Assembly (NCBI GenBank): GCA_022559985.1
Contig: JAFJTR010000018.1
Coordinates: 62,001 to 126,000, forward strand
Direction of reading: 5' to 3'
Length of the DNA: 64,000 bases
Origin: Parastagonospora avenae f. sp. tritici 18332-5
Lineage: Eukaryota > Ascomycota > Dothideomycetes > Pleosporales > Phaeosphaeriaceae
Position numbers and translations under genes: made by a program. Every line of letters begins with the position of its first letter. Position 1 is the stretch's first letter. This document shows positions 31,758 through 41,921 of the stretch, piece by piece. The notes under the pieces were generated by a model. It made no database searches. It saw nothing but the letters and a program-made list of their open reading frames with translations, and was not told the DNA's origin.

Positions 31758-34324
31758 CTAGAAATCCCCCAGCCGCTCGAGCGTGCGATCGAGATGCGCG
31801 AGCGTCGCCTGCTGGAACTGGCTGGCCGCGGCCGCAACCTTCTGTCTATCTTCCTCGTCGACCTTCTGGCGCTTTGTCCTGAGCGCGTCGGCGTCCTCTG
31901 TTCGCTTGCGCTTGGGAGCCTTTTCCGGCTCCTGGGGTGGCCAGAAGCGATGTGCGGGGCGCGCAATGTCTTTGATGTTCTCGTCTGTGATCTCGATTTC
32001 TTCGCGCTCGAGCGCGGAGATGTGCTGTGGCAGTGCTGGTAGTTTCCTGATGTGCCGGTTTGTGATCGCGCCTTCGTCGCGCTCTTGGGCGGATATGCTG
32101 TCCACCACCGATGGCAGGTTCATCTGGTCCCTGATATGCTCGTTTGTGATCTCGGCATCCTCGTGCTCTAGTGCGGACGTGTTCTCCGCCATTGATGGCA
32201 GGTCCAGCGGGTCATTGTCGAGGCGGAAGAAAACGCGTTGCACAAACTTCGTGCGGCCACGCTTGCGCGACGAAATGTAGCGCAGCGACGTACTGCTGAA
32301 GGGGAAGTAATTGCCAAAGAGACCAAGATCGCCATTCCTGTCCTCGACCTCAAGCATTTCCCAGCGTTCGTCTGCTAAGAGAATTGAAAGGTCAGACTTG
32401 CCCCAATCTTCGTAGATGTCATTCGGTATATCTGCAGTGAGCTTCTTCAAGTTTTTCAATTGGCCAGAATAGCGCTTCCAGAAGCGGCGCCAGCCGATCA
32501 TCTCGCGCTGCATAAGACCTGTTTCGGCGGCCGTTGGGCGTTTACCAGATCGAACCCAGCCTGATACGCCGGGCACATCGACGGGATATTGAATAGTTAA
32601 TTCGTCAACCATGTCTGCGATCGCAGTCAAGTTGAACGAGGCTTGCGTAGGAAGGAGTACTTCGCGCTTGTTCTCATCTTCGCCGACGAAAGACTTGTAG
32701 TCACCAAAGTAGAGAGAGCCGTCGAGACCCGATGACGGACACGTGTTGGTGCGGTCGCCGATGGAGACCCGGATGGGTATGTTGAGGGTGCGTAGCGTGG
32801 CGACCATGGTCCGTATGCGCGACAGAACGTCTGCCTTTGGAAGAAAAGTCCGGCTGGGTTCGAGGTTGGCCGGAAACACATCGCACATCATGTTATCCCA
32901 TGCAAGAATCGGTTTCCAGTCGCACTTCTGCGCCAGCCATCGCAGTGCGGTTTGCACGACCTCGTTCGATACCGGGTCTGCCTGTGCTTGGTTGGTGTTG
33001 TTATTGTTGTTGTTGCCATGATTAACATGCATGAACGGATTGCGTCGCTGCATGACGTTGACTAGGTGGAATGGATGGAGTGTGATGTTTTGTAGACCGC
33101 GGATCGGCCTGATGCTGATGTTCGGGTGCTTCTTTGAGATGGTTTGCAGACTCTGGAGGAGATCTTCGAACGATGCACCCACGCCTTGGACGACGTTGTT
33201 GCCGAGCGCCATGTGGTCGCGCGAGCATTCCTCATAGGACTTGTCGTCGAAAGCCTCTTCTTCATCACGGTGGTGAGCACCTTGTGTTATCCGGTACGGT
33301 ATGGGACCAATGACATCTCGATCGCGGCGGTCTTCCATCCAGCTCGACAGGCCGATTTCGACGTGGGTCAACCGTTTCCAGGGGGTGGCGTCTGTGGAAA
33401 AAAGCGAGCGGTACGGGGCGTAGTCGTGGATACGAAGCTTGGTCATGGATTCGGGGCAGTACTTCTCGATACCGTCCACGAGACAGCATACCCGCTGATG
33501 GACCTCCCACTCGTTCCATGTACTGTGCCATAATGTTAGCTTGTTTCGACAAGAACCTGCAATATATCTTACTGAAACCCAGAGTAGCGCTCCCTGATGG
33601 CAAGCAACTTCAGCTTCGTGCATATCGGAAAGATCATCTTAGCAACCGACCCGCCATCTCTCCGCCGCGATATCCTGAATTTCTGCTTGAAGCGATAGTC
33701 GTTGTATGAATAGCTGTATTCTATACGTGAGTGTGCAGTGTAGTCAGCCCAGTTGGCCACTTCGAGTTCTTCCAGGCGGCCAAAGAGCTTCGGGCAAGCC
33801 TCTGCCATCATCTTCCACGTCCACGTCTCTTCGGGCGTCCAGACAAAGTCCTTGATGGCAGAAATATCGAGACACGTCAGCGAAGGCAGATTTTCTTCTA
33901 TCCAGCGAAAGTCGTCTATGCTCGCGAAGTGGCTCAGGGCAAGTTTCTGGACGTAGTTGCGGTTGGCGTCGGTGATGCTTTCTTTGAAGCTCAGCCACCG
34001 GGTCACGCCCATGCGCCTGTATTTCCAGTCGCCCAGCCTGATGTCGCGCACATCACTCAGCTGTATGGGGTACCTATAGAGCAGCTGGTTGACGGTGATG
34101 CTGCTCTCCATGCCCTTGCACAGCCGCTTCAGACTCCACGCAGCGCTGCCGTCGAGGTAGTCCATCACGCACTTGAAGATGTCGTCCGGCAGCTTAAGCA
34201 GGGGAGTGTTTGCATTTGCAGCCGTGGCTTTTGGCTTGGACCTGTTCAGTGGGTCGAAGGCCATGGGGCTGCAGTAATCACTGCTCTCAGAGTCCTCGTG
34301 CATGGTGGGCGACGGCGGCGCCAT
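31758..34324 (-). CDS. F-box-like protein with C-terminal short tandem repeats
   Basis: Two exons: 34324-33573 and 33522-31758 (50-bp intron, donor GTAAGA). The product is about 838 aa if ATG 34324 (MAPPSPTMHEDSES, good context) is the start; the frame is open to 34441. An F-box-like segment lies near residues 45-95 (LLKLPDDIFKCVMDYLDGSA), typical of SCF substrate adaptors with poorly conserved leucine-rich C-terminal parts. A poly-Asn tract (NNNNNNTNQ) lies mid-protein. The last 150 residues contain three repeats of about 28 residues with the pattern SALExExxxITxxxI, then a basic stretch KAPKRKRTED that could be a nuclear signal. The substrate is unknown. Confidence 0.7.
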
Positions 34325-34818
34325 GTCGAGAAGGGCAAATAGACTGGCAGAGTGTGCGAGGCTCATGAGGAAGAAAGAATGAGGGGTGGGCGGGTGAGTG
34401 GGCGGGTGAGTGAGTGAGTGAGTGAGTGATTGAGGGCGCACACACGCCGTGGGGGGGAGGCTGAGCTCGTGCTTGTAGCCAGGCTTAGGGGGCGAAACAC
34501 TTCATGAGAGGGAAGGTGCAACTGTTGATACACGCGAAACTTATCCGTACAGCTACTGTTTGCGAGAGAAAGTGAAGGGGTGGGTCCTTCACGAGATGGG
34601 GGCAGGCTGGGTCAGCGGAGGTGTCGTCTCCTCCGCAATCGAGCTCCGGAGGGTCGAGCTCCAGCCCGCCAAGCCTGTGGTGCTACGACCGCAAATGGAC
34701 TCGAGCTTCTTTCACCCCTCCGAATCTTTCTTCTGCGCCTGTCGCAACCTCTCCACCAGCACGCGCAATCAATATCAGAGCCGCCGTACACTCAAGAATA
34801 CCCCGACACACCTCCACC
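34325..34818. other. Divergent promoter region, F-box gene / RPB8
   Basis: It contains a GTGA/GAGT microsatellite (about 34392-34432) just upstream of the F-box gene start and C/T-rich leader sequence before RPB8. Confidence 0.55.
34392..34432. repeat. Tetranucleotide microsatellite (GTGA)n
   Basis: An imperfect GGGCGGGTGA duplication is followed by about six GTGA units in the leader of the F-box gene. Confidence 0.8.
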
Positions 34819-35313
34819 ATGGCCGACGCACAGCTTTTTGAAGAAAACTTCATCGTGAACAAGGTAAACACGGACAAGTACGACCGCACGCACCGCCTTT
34901 CTGGTACTTCGACCGACGGCTCCCTGATCTTCACCCTCGACATCAACCACGAGCTTTGGCCCATCACCGAGGGCACAACCATAAATATCGTCCTTGCGAC
35001 CACGCTTGCGCTCGACGGCACTACCAAAGAGGGCACCGAGACGAGCTGGCGGAGTGTGAGCAAGGCCAACACGGCGACGCTTGCGGACTTGTTCGAATAC
35101 GTGTGCTACGGCAAGAACTATCGATTTGAGGATGCCGAGGCGGGTGCGGAGACTGTGTGAGTCTGGCATACTAAGATGAGAGGGCCGGGCTAACAACCGT
35201 GCAGAAAGTACTACGCCAGCTTCGGAGGACTGCTGCTATACATCGAGGGACCGTACAGGAAGCTCAATGGCCTGAAGATCGATGAAATCTACATGCTGTG
35301 CAAGAAAGCTTGA
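34819..35313 (+). CDS. RPB8: RNA polymerases I/II/III common subunit RPABC3 (Rpb8)
   Basis: This is a shared small subunit of all three nuclear RNA polymerases. Two exons give 148 aa: 34819-35156 and 35205-35313 (48-bp intron, donor GTGAGT, acceptor GTGCAG). The start context is CACCATGG. Family blocks are clear: LFEENFIVNKVNTDKYDRTH, SLIFTLDINHELWP, LADLFEYVCYGKNYRFE and, from exon 2, ASFGGLLLYIEGPYRKL and IYMLCKKA. Length agrees with fungal Rpb8 (about 145). Confidence 0.93.
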
Positions 35314-35483
35314 GCGTGCAGAACAAAAGCATGGGCGGCGTTATGGCGGCATAGGTGGTGGTAGCAGGTACCATCTCGTCTTGATTTGTGTCTATTTGGC
35401 GTCCGTATACCCACAAAAGGAGTCCTTAGATCTGCCTTGTTCGGACTTTGCAATTGAGCTCTCAGCCTGTTTTCCTCCTGCGA

Positions 35484-36434
35484 CTACAACGTCGGGAACT
35501 CCAGTCTTCTGTGCAACCTACTAACAAGCTCGATGAAGTTGGGCTCGTTCTCGCTGGTCAGAAAGCCGTGTCTGACCAGGAAGTCGAGCACGACCAGCGC
35601 GCAATTCGGCTTGAACTCGCCGTTTTCCATAGCTTGCTTGACCTCATTGACGGTCCACAGGTAGAATTCCTCGACCTCGTCGTCTCCCGGCTTCGGTGTC
35701 ACGTCATCCGGTAACTCCAGGTCGTATATGTACTGGCACTCGGGCTGCATGAGACCCGTCTCTCCGCCCGCGCGCTCATCGCGAATGTAGTAATATGTCA
35801 CTGTCCCCGCCGCCTTCGTCTTCGACCGCACCAGATCTTCCGGCAGCGACGCTTCTTCCCCACATTCCCTAACCAGACTTTCGAACGGTGATTCACCCGA
35901 CGCAATCCCACCCGCAACAGCATTGTCCAGCAAACCGCCATATGTCTGCTTCGTCCGCGCCCTCCTCGGCGTCCAAATCTTGATCTCGCCCGTGTCCCCA
36001 TTCCTCGTGTACGCAGTGAGATGCACCCCATACGTGACGACGCCAAACAGCGGACTCGCACTCCTCTCCACATTGAACAGCAATTCTTTGTTCTTGCCAT
36101 ACACCGCATACAGCTCATCCCGCCACTTCTTCAGCACCTCGAAGTGGTCGAGTTGGCGCATCGCCAGCAGCGTTATCTCCACGGCCTTCGAGCGCTCTGC
36201 AGCCGTCGATCCAGCCGTCAGTATGAGTTCGCGCTCATCGTCGTCGACGTGCCAGTTCTTCACCCCCCGGAATACTTCGACGACGCTGGGCAGCATGTAG
36301 CCGAGTGCATAGTCGTGACCCGAGACGCGCAGTTGGTAGTATGTGTTTGTGCGGGTGAGGTAGGCGTCCGGGTCGGATTCGGGGTAGGGGAAGCCGTCGC
36401 ATTGGTGCACGAGGTCGAGGTTGGAGAGTGCCAT
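35484..36434 (-). CDS. Nudix hydrolase, TPK-related (YJR142W-like)
   Basis: A single exon encodes 316 aa. An N-terminal domain of about 120 residues (DUF4743 type, found with thiamine-pyrophosphokinase-related Nudix proteins) precedes the Nudix domain. The Nudix box spans about residues 175-197 (GGIASGESPFESLVRECGEE), matching Gx5Ex7RExxEE. YJR142W-type enzymes hydrolyse oxidised or damaged thiamine diphosphates, so a thiamine-damage role is inferred. No targeting signal is obvious. It is convergent with RPB8. Confidence 0.83.
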   Translation of the reverse strand: MALSNLDLVHQCDGFPYPESDPDAYLTRTNTYYQLRVSGHDYALGYMLPSVVEVFRGVKNWHVDDDERELILTAGSTAAERSKAVEITLLAMRQLDHFEVLKKWRDELYAVYGKNKELLFNVERSASPLFGVVTYGVHLTAYTRNGDTGEIKIWTPRRARTKQTYGGLLDNAVAGGIASGESPFESLVRECGEEASLPEDLVRSKTKAAGTVTYYYIRDERAGGETGLMQPECQYIYDLELPDDVTPKPGDDEVEEFYLWTVNEVKQAMENGEFKPNCALVVLDFLVRHGFLTSENEPNFIELVSRLHRRLEFPTL

Positions 36435-36765
36435 TGTGTGTGTTGTGTTGGGTGAGGAAAGCTGGGACGGGAGCTGGGAGCTTGCGCGTCATAAGTAGGC
36501 TGGGAGGGAACTGGTGGGGGCGGGGTCTTGAATTGGATTCCCGACGACACCTTCCTCATGTTTGAGTTGCAGATGCAAACGTGCGTTGATTTGAGACAGA
36601 CTTAACAAATCTCATGCAATTGAATTATTTATTGGAATGGTCCCTCATTCTCTCTCTAGACCTTGCCCAATCGTGATAGTGCCCCACCATGTCTAACAGT
36701 CTTGTCTGTCCTGTTCTTCATTCTAGACCTCGACACCGAAACATGCCGCCCTAGACACACGCAAG
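36435..36765. other. Divergent promoter region, Nudix gene / TYW2
   Basis: About 330 bp between opposing start codons. No ORF or repeat was seen. Confidence 0.55.
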
Positions 36766-38259
36766 ATGAATCAAGAGATGGAAGAATCCGAGGCAGAAGG
36801 AAGACGACTAGTCTTAATAGTCCCCAAGCAACACGTCAAGACCGTCAAAACAGCCCTGGAAGAGCATGGCCACCTGGACCGCACCACAAAGATCATCCCA
36901 AAGGAGAACTCGCACGGAAACAACAGCTCGGATCCAGAATACACGGAAAACAGCGAAGATGCCCCTAGCAATGCTTCCCAACCCGCGATGCGCATCCCAA
37001 CAACAATCCCCTCAAACTCCACATCCACCTTCTCCACCATCCTCACCACCCTCAACCTCTCCCACCTAATCCCAGAAATCTCTCTCTCCCAACACACCCC
37101 ACCCACAACCAGCATACAAAAGAACCCCCTCCGCGCCGCCCTCTCCTCCGTCCTATCCCTCCTCCCCCCCTCCATCCTCACCGCCCTAAACCTCACACCC
37201 CCCCGCCTCGCCGCCGCCTTCCCAGACGCCTACTCCATCTACCCACCCTTACTCCTGCTGCCCAACAATGCTTTCGCCTCGCCGCTCTGGCGCGCGCTCC
37301 TCACCGCACATCCCGCGAGTGCTGCGTCGCTGCAACCCCTATGGGCGCACGTAGCGCAGAAAATGGGCGTGTCGCACATCGCGCTCAATTCACCTATACC
37401 GCTGCAAAACGGGGGGAATGTTATGAGAAGTCCGGTGAATATCGCGCCGGTGTATGGGGATTTCGGACCTGCGGTGACGCCACAAACGCTCGCAAATCCA
37501 ACACAGCGGGATTTCGAGAATGCCCTCTGGGTCAGCGCGTGTCAGAACGGCATCACGCAAATCTGGGCGCCTGTGTACACCATGTTCTCGCGCGGCAATG
37601 TGCGCGAGAAAACGCGGATCCTATCGTTCCCTACGCAAGATACTGGGGCGGTGGTCGACATGTACGCGGGCATAGGATACTTCGCACTGCCATATGCACG
37701 CTGCGGCTTCGCTCCGATTATATGCTTCGAGGTGAATGCGTGGAGTGTGGAGGGGCTGAGGAGGGGGTGTGTGGCGAATAACTACACGTACAAAATTTTC
37801 ACGGGGGAGGATATGTGGGAGTGGGATGAGGAGGATTTCTCCACCTCCACTGGTAATGCCAGCAAGGAGAAGGATGTGTATATCTTCCTCTTATCAAACA
37901 CACACGCCCTGCCCTTGCTCACTCCCCACCTCCCTCTTCTCCCACCAATCCGGCATGTGAATCTTGGTTTACTGCCGAGTTCGAGGGATAGCTGGCGGGA
38001 TGCAGTCAGGCTCATTGGGAGGGAAGGGGGTTGGGTACATGCGCATGAGAATGTGGGGTCGGGGGAGGTGGATGAACGGAGGGAGGAGGTGGGGAAAGTC
38101 TTTCAGGGGTGGGTTGATGAGATGGACAGATGTGGGGAGGGAGTGGGAAGGACGAGGAGGGCGGAGGTCAGGCATGTGGAGAGGGTGAAGATGTATGCGC
38201 CGGGGGTTGTGCATTGTGTTTTTGATGTGTGGGTTGATGGGATGGGGAAGGAGGAGTGA
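36766..38259 (+). CDS. TRM12: tRNA(Phe) wybutosine-synthesising protein 2 (TYW2/Trm12)
   Basis: The enzyme transfers the 3-amino-3-carboxypropyl group of S-adenosylmethionine to 4-demethylwyosine at position 37 of tRNA-Phe. A single exon encodes 497 aa. The catalytic half has the Trm5/TYW2 pattern: TQIWAPVYTMFSRGNVREK, then SAM motif I DMYAGIGYFALPYA (about 298-311), CFEVNAWSVEGLRRG, and a later HVNLGLLPSSRDSW. The N-terminal half is less conserved and Ser/Thr/Pro-rich. The third-base C preference gives long homopolymer tracts in 37080-37210. Confidence 0.88.
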   Translation: MNQEMEESEAEGRRLVLIVPKQHVKTVKTALEEHGHLDRTTKIIPKENSHGNNSSDPEYTENSEDAPSNASQPAMRIPTTIPSNSTSTFSTILTTLNLSHLIPEISLSQHTPPTTSIQKNPLRAALSSVLSLLPPSILTALNLTPPRLAAAFPDAYSIYPPLLLLPNNAFASPLWRALLTAHPASAASLQPLWAHVAQKMGVSHIALNSPIPLQNGGNVMRSPVNIAPVYGDFGPAVTPQTLANPTQRDFENALWVSACQNGITQIWAPVYTMFSRGNVREKTRILSFPTQDTGAVVDMYAGIGYFALPYARCGFAPIICFEVNAWSVEGLRRGCVANNYTYKIFTGEDMWEWDEEDFSTSTGNASKEKDVYIFLLSNTHALPLLTPHLPLLPPIRHVNLGLLPSSRDSWRDAVRLIGREGGWVHAHENVGSGEVDERREEVGKVFQGWVDEMDRCGEGVGRTRRAEVRHVERVKMYAPGVVHCVFDVWVDGMGKEE

Positions 38260-38333
38260 GTAGGAGAGTGGAGATGATTGAGTGTATCATAGTGGTTTTC
38301 ATTGATTCGTCTGTCTTTGTTTGTGACAGAAAC

Positions 38334-39416
38334 TTATATCGCAGCCCACTCAATGGAGAAGGCTCTGACCTGTCTGCCTTCTTCCTTGTTCGTGTCATCC
38401 GAGAACAGACCTGCCCCCTCGCTAGCTGCCTGCTGACTCTTCACCACCTCGACGTCCTCGCCTCCGATCATGTACGCCTTCTTCGTGCCTGTTGCCAACC
38501 GACCTCCACCAACAATGTCTAGCAGCTCAAACTCATCATCCCAGCCCATGCCAGTGGCGGCAAAATGGCTGTGATATCGCAACGGATCACCGGGATACGA
38601 GTTGTAGTGGCATCCGAAACGCAGTCCGGGCATGTGGTAGTAGCCAAGTGAGTGAAGGTAGCGGAAGAGTGGGTAGCTCCTGGGCACCGTCGGGAGCTGG
38701 GTACTGGATGCATCGAGCGGGTTGGGAATGGGGGGATATGATGTGGTAGGCGTGACGAAATGCCTCTGTCCCACCGAGGCCTTGGTTGTGGAGCCGACGA
38801 CAGATAGTGCCGGAGAAGCAGGGGCGGAATCGAAGAGAGAGGTTTCAGCCGTCGAAGTATGACTCGTTGCGGTTGACGCTACTGAAGAAGAGTCGGTGAA
38901 GCTCGATCCCTTCATGATGAAGCCCAGGCCAGACGCCGAATCTTCCACAGGATGTGGCTGAGCAATCATCTCACCCGTGACACTCCCCTCTTTCTTCTCC
39001 AACACCTCTCTCCTCAGGCCCTTCTCCTTCAACGCCTTGTCCTTCCTCATCTCCTTCAACTCCTCCGTACCCCTCGTGACCTCTTCGCCCCGACGATCCA
39101 TCTCTTCCAACCATTTCAGCCTATCCTCCCTACTCATATCCACAAATGTCTTCCTATGCACCTCTTCGTCATCGACGATATAAGCAGCGCCTCGCTCCAC
39201 CAGCACCCGCGCCTCTTCAGGCATGAGCTCAAGCGGGATACCCAGGAAGACATTCTGCTGACTGAGATTCGGGATCGTGCCAATCAGCATACCACAGATA
39301 TTGTGGTTGCGCCGGCAGTGACTGATGACATCAATGGAGAAGAGCAGGTAGCGATCCGCGACCCGTGAGATTGGGAAGGGTTCTGTAACAGTTGTCTGGG
39401 CCGCTGAGGGCGCCAT
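38334..39416 (-). CDS. SEN34: tRNA-splicing endonuclease catalytic subunit SEN34
   Basis: This subunit cleaves the 3' splice site of pre-tRNA introns in the SEN complex. A single exon encodes 360 aa. The C-terminal nuclease domain holds the triad Tyr274 (HYNSYPGD), His282 (LRYHSHFAA) and Lys313 (GTKKAYMIG). The spacing Y-8-H-31-K equals that of known Sen34 enzymes. The N-terminal domain (about 1-90) has RNHNICGMLIGTIPNLSQQN. A charged then Ser/Thr-rich linker (about 110-235) joins them. It is convergent with TRM12, a neighbour that also acts on tRNA. Confidence 0.9.
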   Translation of the reverse strand: MAPSAAQTTVTEPFPISRVADRYLLFSIDVISHCRRNHNICGMLIGTIPNLSQQNVFLGIPLELMPEEARVLVERGAAYIVDDEEVHRKTFVDMSREDRLKWLEEMDRRGEEVTRGTEELKEMRKDKALKEKGLRREVLEKKEGSVTGEMIAQPHPVEDSASGLGFIMKGSSFTDSSSVASTATSHTSTAETSLFDSAPASPALSVVGSTTKASVGQRHFVTPTTSYPPIPNPLDASSTQLPTVPRSYPLFRYLHSLGYYHMPGLRFGCHYNSYPGDPLRYHSHFAATGMGWDDEFELLDIVGGGRLATGTKKAYMIGGEDVEVVKSQQAASEGAGLFSDDTNKEEGRQVRAFSIEWAAI

Positions 39417-39813
39417 TGTGAATTTCTATTGCGCGACTAATTAGCTTTGCGCTCATCAACCGTATCGACAGTGAAGTTGAGAGGTAGTTGTGGGTATCAT
39501 AGTGTGAATACAAATAGTGAATCGTCATGTCCTGCTTAGCAGGCTTTTCAGGGGATTGACAGATTATTGTGTAGAATCATATAAGGCATGCGCGCATAGC
39601 GCGTCGAAGCGCAGCGGGGAGAAACGGGAATAGTGGACTTACCTTCACTTGTGTGGTTTCATGATGGAAACCATGAGAGGGAAAAGAGAAAAGCAAAGTA
39701 CCGCTCTCGAAGTTTTTGTAGTGTCGCTTAGTCACACTAGCGTCCTTGATGTGGGTCCCAGACACCACCGAAAGCTCCCCGCAACGCCAACGCGACATCC
39801 AAACAACGCAAAC
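39417..39813. other. Divergent promoter region, SEN34 / DAD1
   Basis: About 400 bp between opposing starts. No supported feature beyond promoter function. Confidence 0.5.
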
Positions 39814-40164
39814 ATGTCGACGAACCGCGCCTCAACGACGAATGGCGCGCAGAATGGCCAGGAGAAGACGTACTTTGAGCAGCAGCGCGAAATGCTAGTT
39901 ACTGAGATTGCTCAAGTGCGTACACTGGTTTGATTGAGTGGCCATGTACTAATCCACCAACAGTCACTCGAACTCGTCCTACAGAACATCAACAAGCTCA
40001 ATCGCTCGCTCGAGGAAGTCACGCAGGTTGGGAACGAGTTCGCGCCCGTCGAGTCGCTGTGGAGTCACTTTGAGAACGTCATGGCCAAGGATCCGCAAGA
40101 GGGAGCGCAGGATGGGAACACGGAACATGAGGGCGAAACCGAAGTTACTGAGGTGCAGAAGTGA
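39814..40164 (+). CDS. DAD1: DASH/Dam1 complex subunit DAD1
   Basis: This is a kinetochore protein of the fungal-specific DASH ring that couples chromosomes to microtubules. Two exons give 100 aa: 39814-39915 and 39964-40164 (48-bp intron, donor GTGCGT, acceptor CAACAG). Family blocks: FEQQREMLVTEIAQSLELVL and NINKLNRSLEEVTQVGNEF, then VESLWSHFENVM. An acidic tail follows. Length is normal for DAD1 in filamentous fungi. Confidence 0.9.
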
Positions 40165-40633
40165 GGGGAGGGTAGACTGTGACAGATCGACACTGTTGAT
40201 TGGAAGTGGATGGCGTTACGTCATGTTTGAGAATTATGATACCCCAGCGACGGCAAGGAACAATGCATCACGGATAAGGCCAAAGAGTGCACAACTATAC
40301 AGAGATATGCTTGGATTTACTTCCTGCGCATGACACCTGATGCGCTCATACTAAATACCGAATACAATACAAGAGGAAAGAAATGCTATGGCGCTGGAGG
40401 ACCAAAACCTCTGTCTGTATTGCGCGGGCGTCGCTCACCAAGCTCCGAGAACGCCGTCAACCATGTACGTGTAGTGTAGGAACCCCCTATGATGTGTGAT
40501 AGGAAGTAAGGAGAGGAAGGGGAGATGAGGATGCGCCGTATATGGTCATTAAAGCATCTAGATCGTGTCGTCCAGCGTCGTAATCTCGGCATGGCAGTAT
40601 CCTTCGATCGTGAGTGGGTAGAGCGCTCAGCGT
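40165..40633. other. Intergenic between convergent DAD1 and RHO4
   Basis: Shared 3' region. Nothing recognised. Confidence 0.55.
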
Positions 40634-41563
40634 CTACAGGACCTTGCAACCGCTGCGCTTCTTCTTCTTGCCGGCTGTGACGAGGGCTTCCTGGTGCCCT
40701 CTTTGTGCAGGTTGGCCGCGCTGCTCTGGTGTCTTATACTCGTCGCCCACGGCCATTGTGACTGCGAGGTCGAAGATGTCCTCTACACCATCCTGCTCTT
40801 TACTACTGCACTCCATGTAGATGGCGCCCATCTTCTTGGCAACTGCGCGGCCTTGGTCGGGTGTTACTGGTGTGAGGCCTTGCGTCTTGAGCAGCTCGAT
40901 GCAGTTCTTTTTGTTGCGCAGATCCGACTTTAGACCGAGGAGCATCAGAGGCGTGGTAGGACAGAAGTGGAGGACCTCTGGATACCACTGGGCGGTGTTA
41001 GTAAAAGTACGTCACTGATGGATGGGGAGGGCCTACCTTGTCCATGACGTTTTCTAGCGAGTTGGGGCAGTCGATGGCGAAGCACACAAAGATGATGTCG
41101 GTCTCGGGGTAGGAGAGCGGCCGTAAGCGGTCGTACTCTTCCTGTCCGGCTGTGTCCCAGAGGGCAAGCTCGACCATCTTGCCGGTGGGAGGGTGCGGTG
41201 TGTGGGTGATGTAGTTCTCGAATACAGTAGGCACATATTTCTGCGTTCATTAATACAATGCGTATACAGGCGGATATAAGAGCTCACCTCTGGGAAGTTG
41301 CCCGAGCTATAGCTGATCAGCAGACATGTCTTGCCGCACCCGCCGTCGCCAACCACGACCAGCTTTTTCGAGTATGTCGGCGGCTCGGTGATGGTTGTGT
41401 CGCGTGTGTTGGTGGTACTGTAGGAGCTCACGGTGCCATTGCTGTTCCGTTCGCTGGGGGTTCGCACTGGCTTGCGGACGGGTGTGATGGACGACGTGTA
41501 GGCGGCCTTGGTGCTCTGCTTGCGACGCAGATAGTCGTAGTTTTGCGAAGGCGCCGTCGACAT
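40634..41563 (-). CDS. RHO4: Rho-type small GTPase, Rho4-like
   Basis: Three exons give 277 aa: 41563-41288, 41240-41037 and 40987-40634. An N-terminal extension of about 65 residues rich in S/T/R/K precedes the GTPase core. This extension is a hallmark of fungal Rho4, which works at septa with actin and formins. Core motifs: P-loop GDGGCGKT (72-79), switch II DTAGQEEYDRLRPLSYPETD, GLKSDLR (in place of TKxD) and ECSSKEQDGV. The end is KKKKRSGCKVL: a polybasic stretch plus CaaL box for geranylgeranylation and membrane attachment. The first intron is 47 bp, the second 49 bp. Confidence 0.88.
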
Positions 41564-41921
41564 GGTGGGGGATGTGATGTGATGTGGGTGCAGGCAGTGT
41601 TCGCGTCTTCTGTGGTGGTGCGCAGGAGAATGGCGGTATCAATATGGGCAGCGAGTTTGGTGTTGGGGTGGCTGGCGATAGTGAGTGGGCAAGCTATATG
41701 AGGGCGCGTATTGATGTTTGGGCTTGCTTCCACAGCAACGAAAGGCGCAACCCTGCTCGCTTAGCCGCAACCCCATGCTTGTTCCATGGAGAGATGTGCA
41801 GAGTGCACGCACCGCCCCATATTACGTCGCGCACCGCATCCCGTCGCTCATCTTATCGCTGCCCTCACGCTGGTCATGAACGCCGTCGCCGTCTCTCGAG
41901 CCTCCCTCTCCGCCCGTGACC
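41564..41921. other. Divergent promoter region, RHO4 / LCB3-like
   Basis: About 360 bp between opposing starts. No ORF is supported. Confidence 0.5.
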
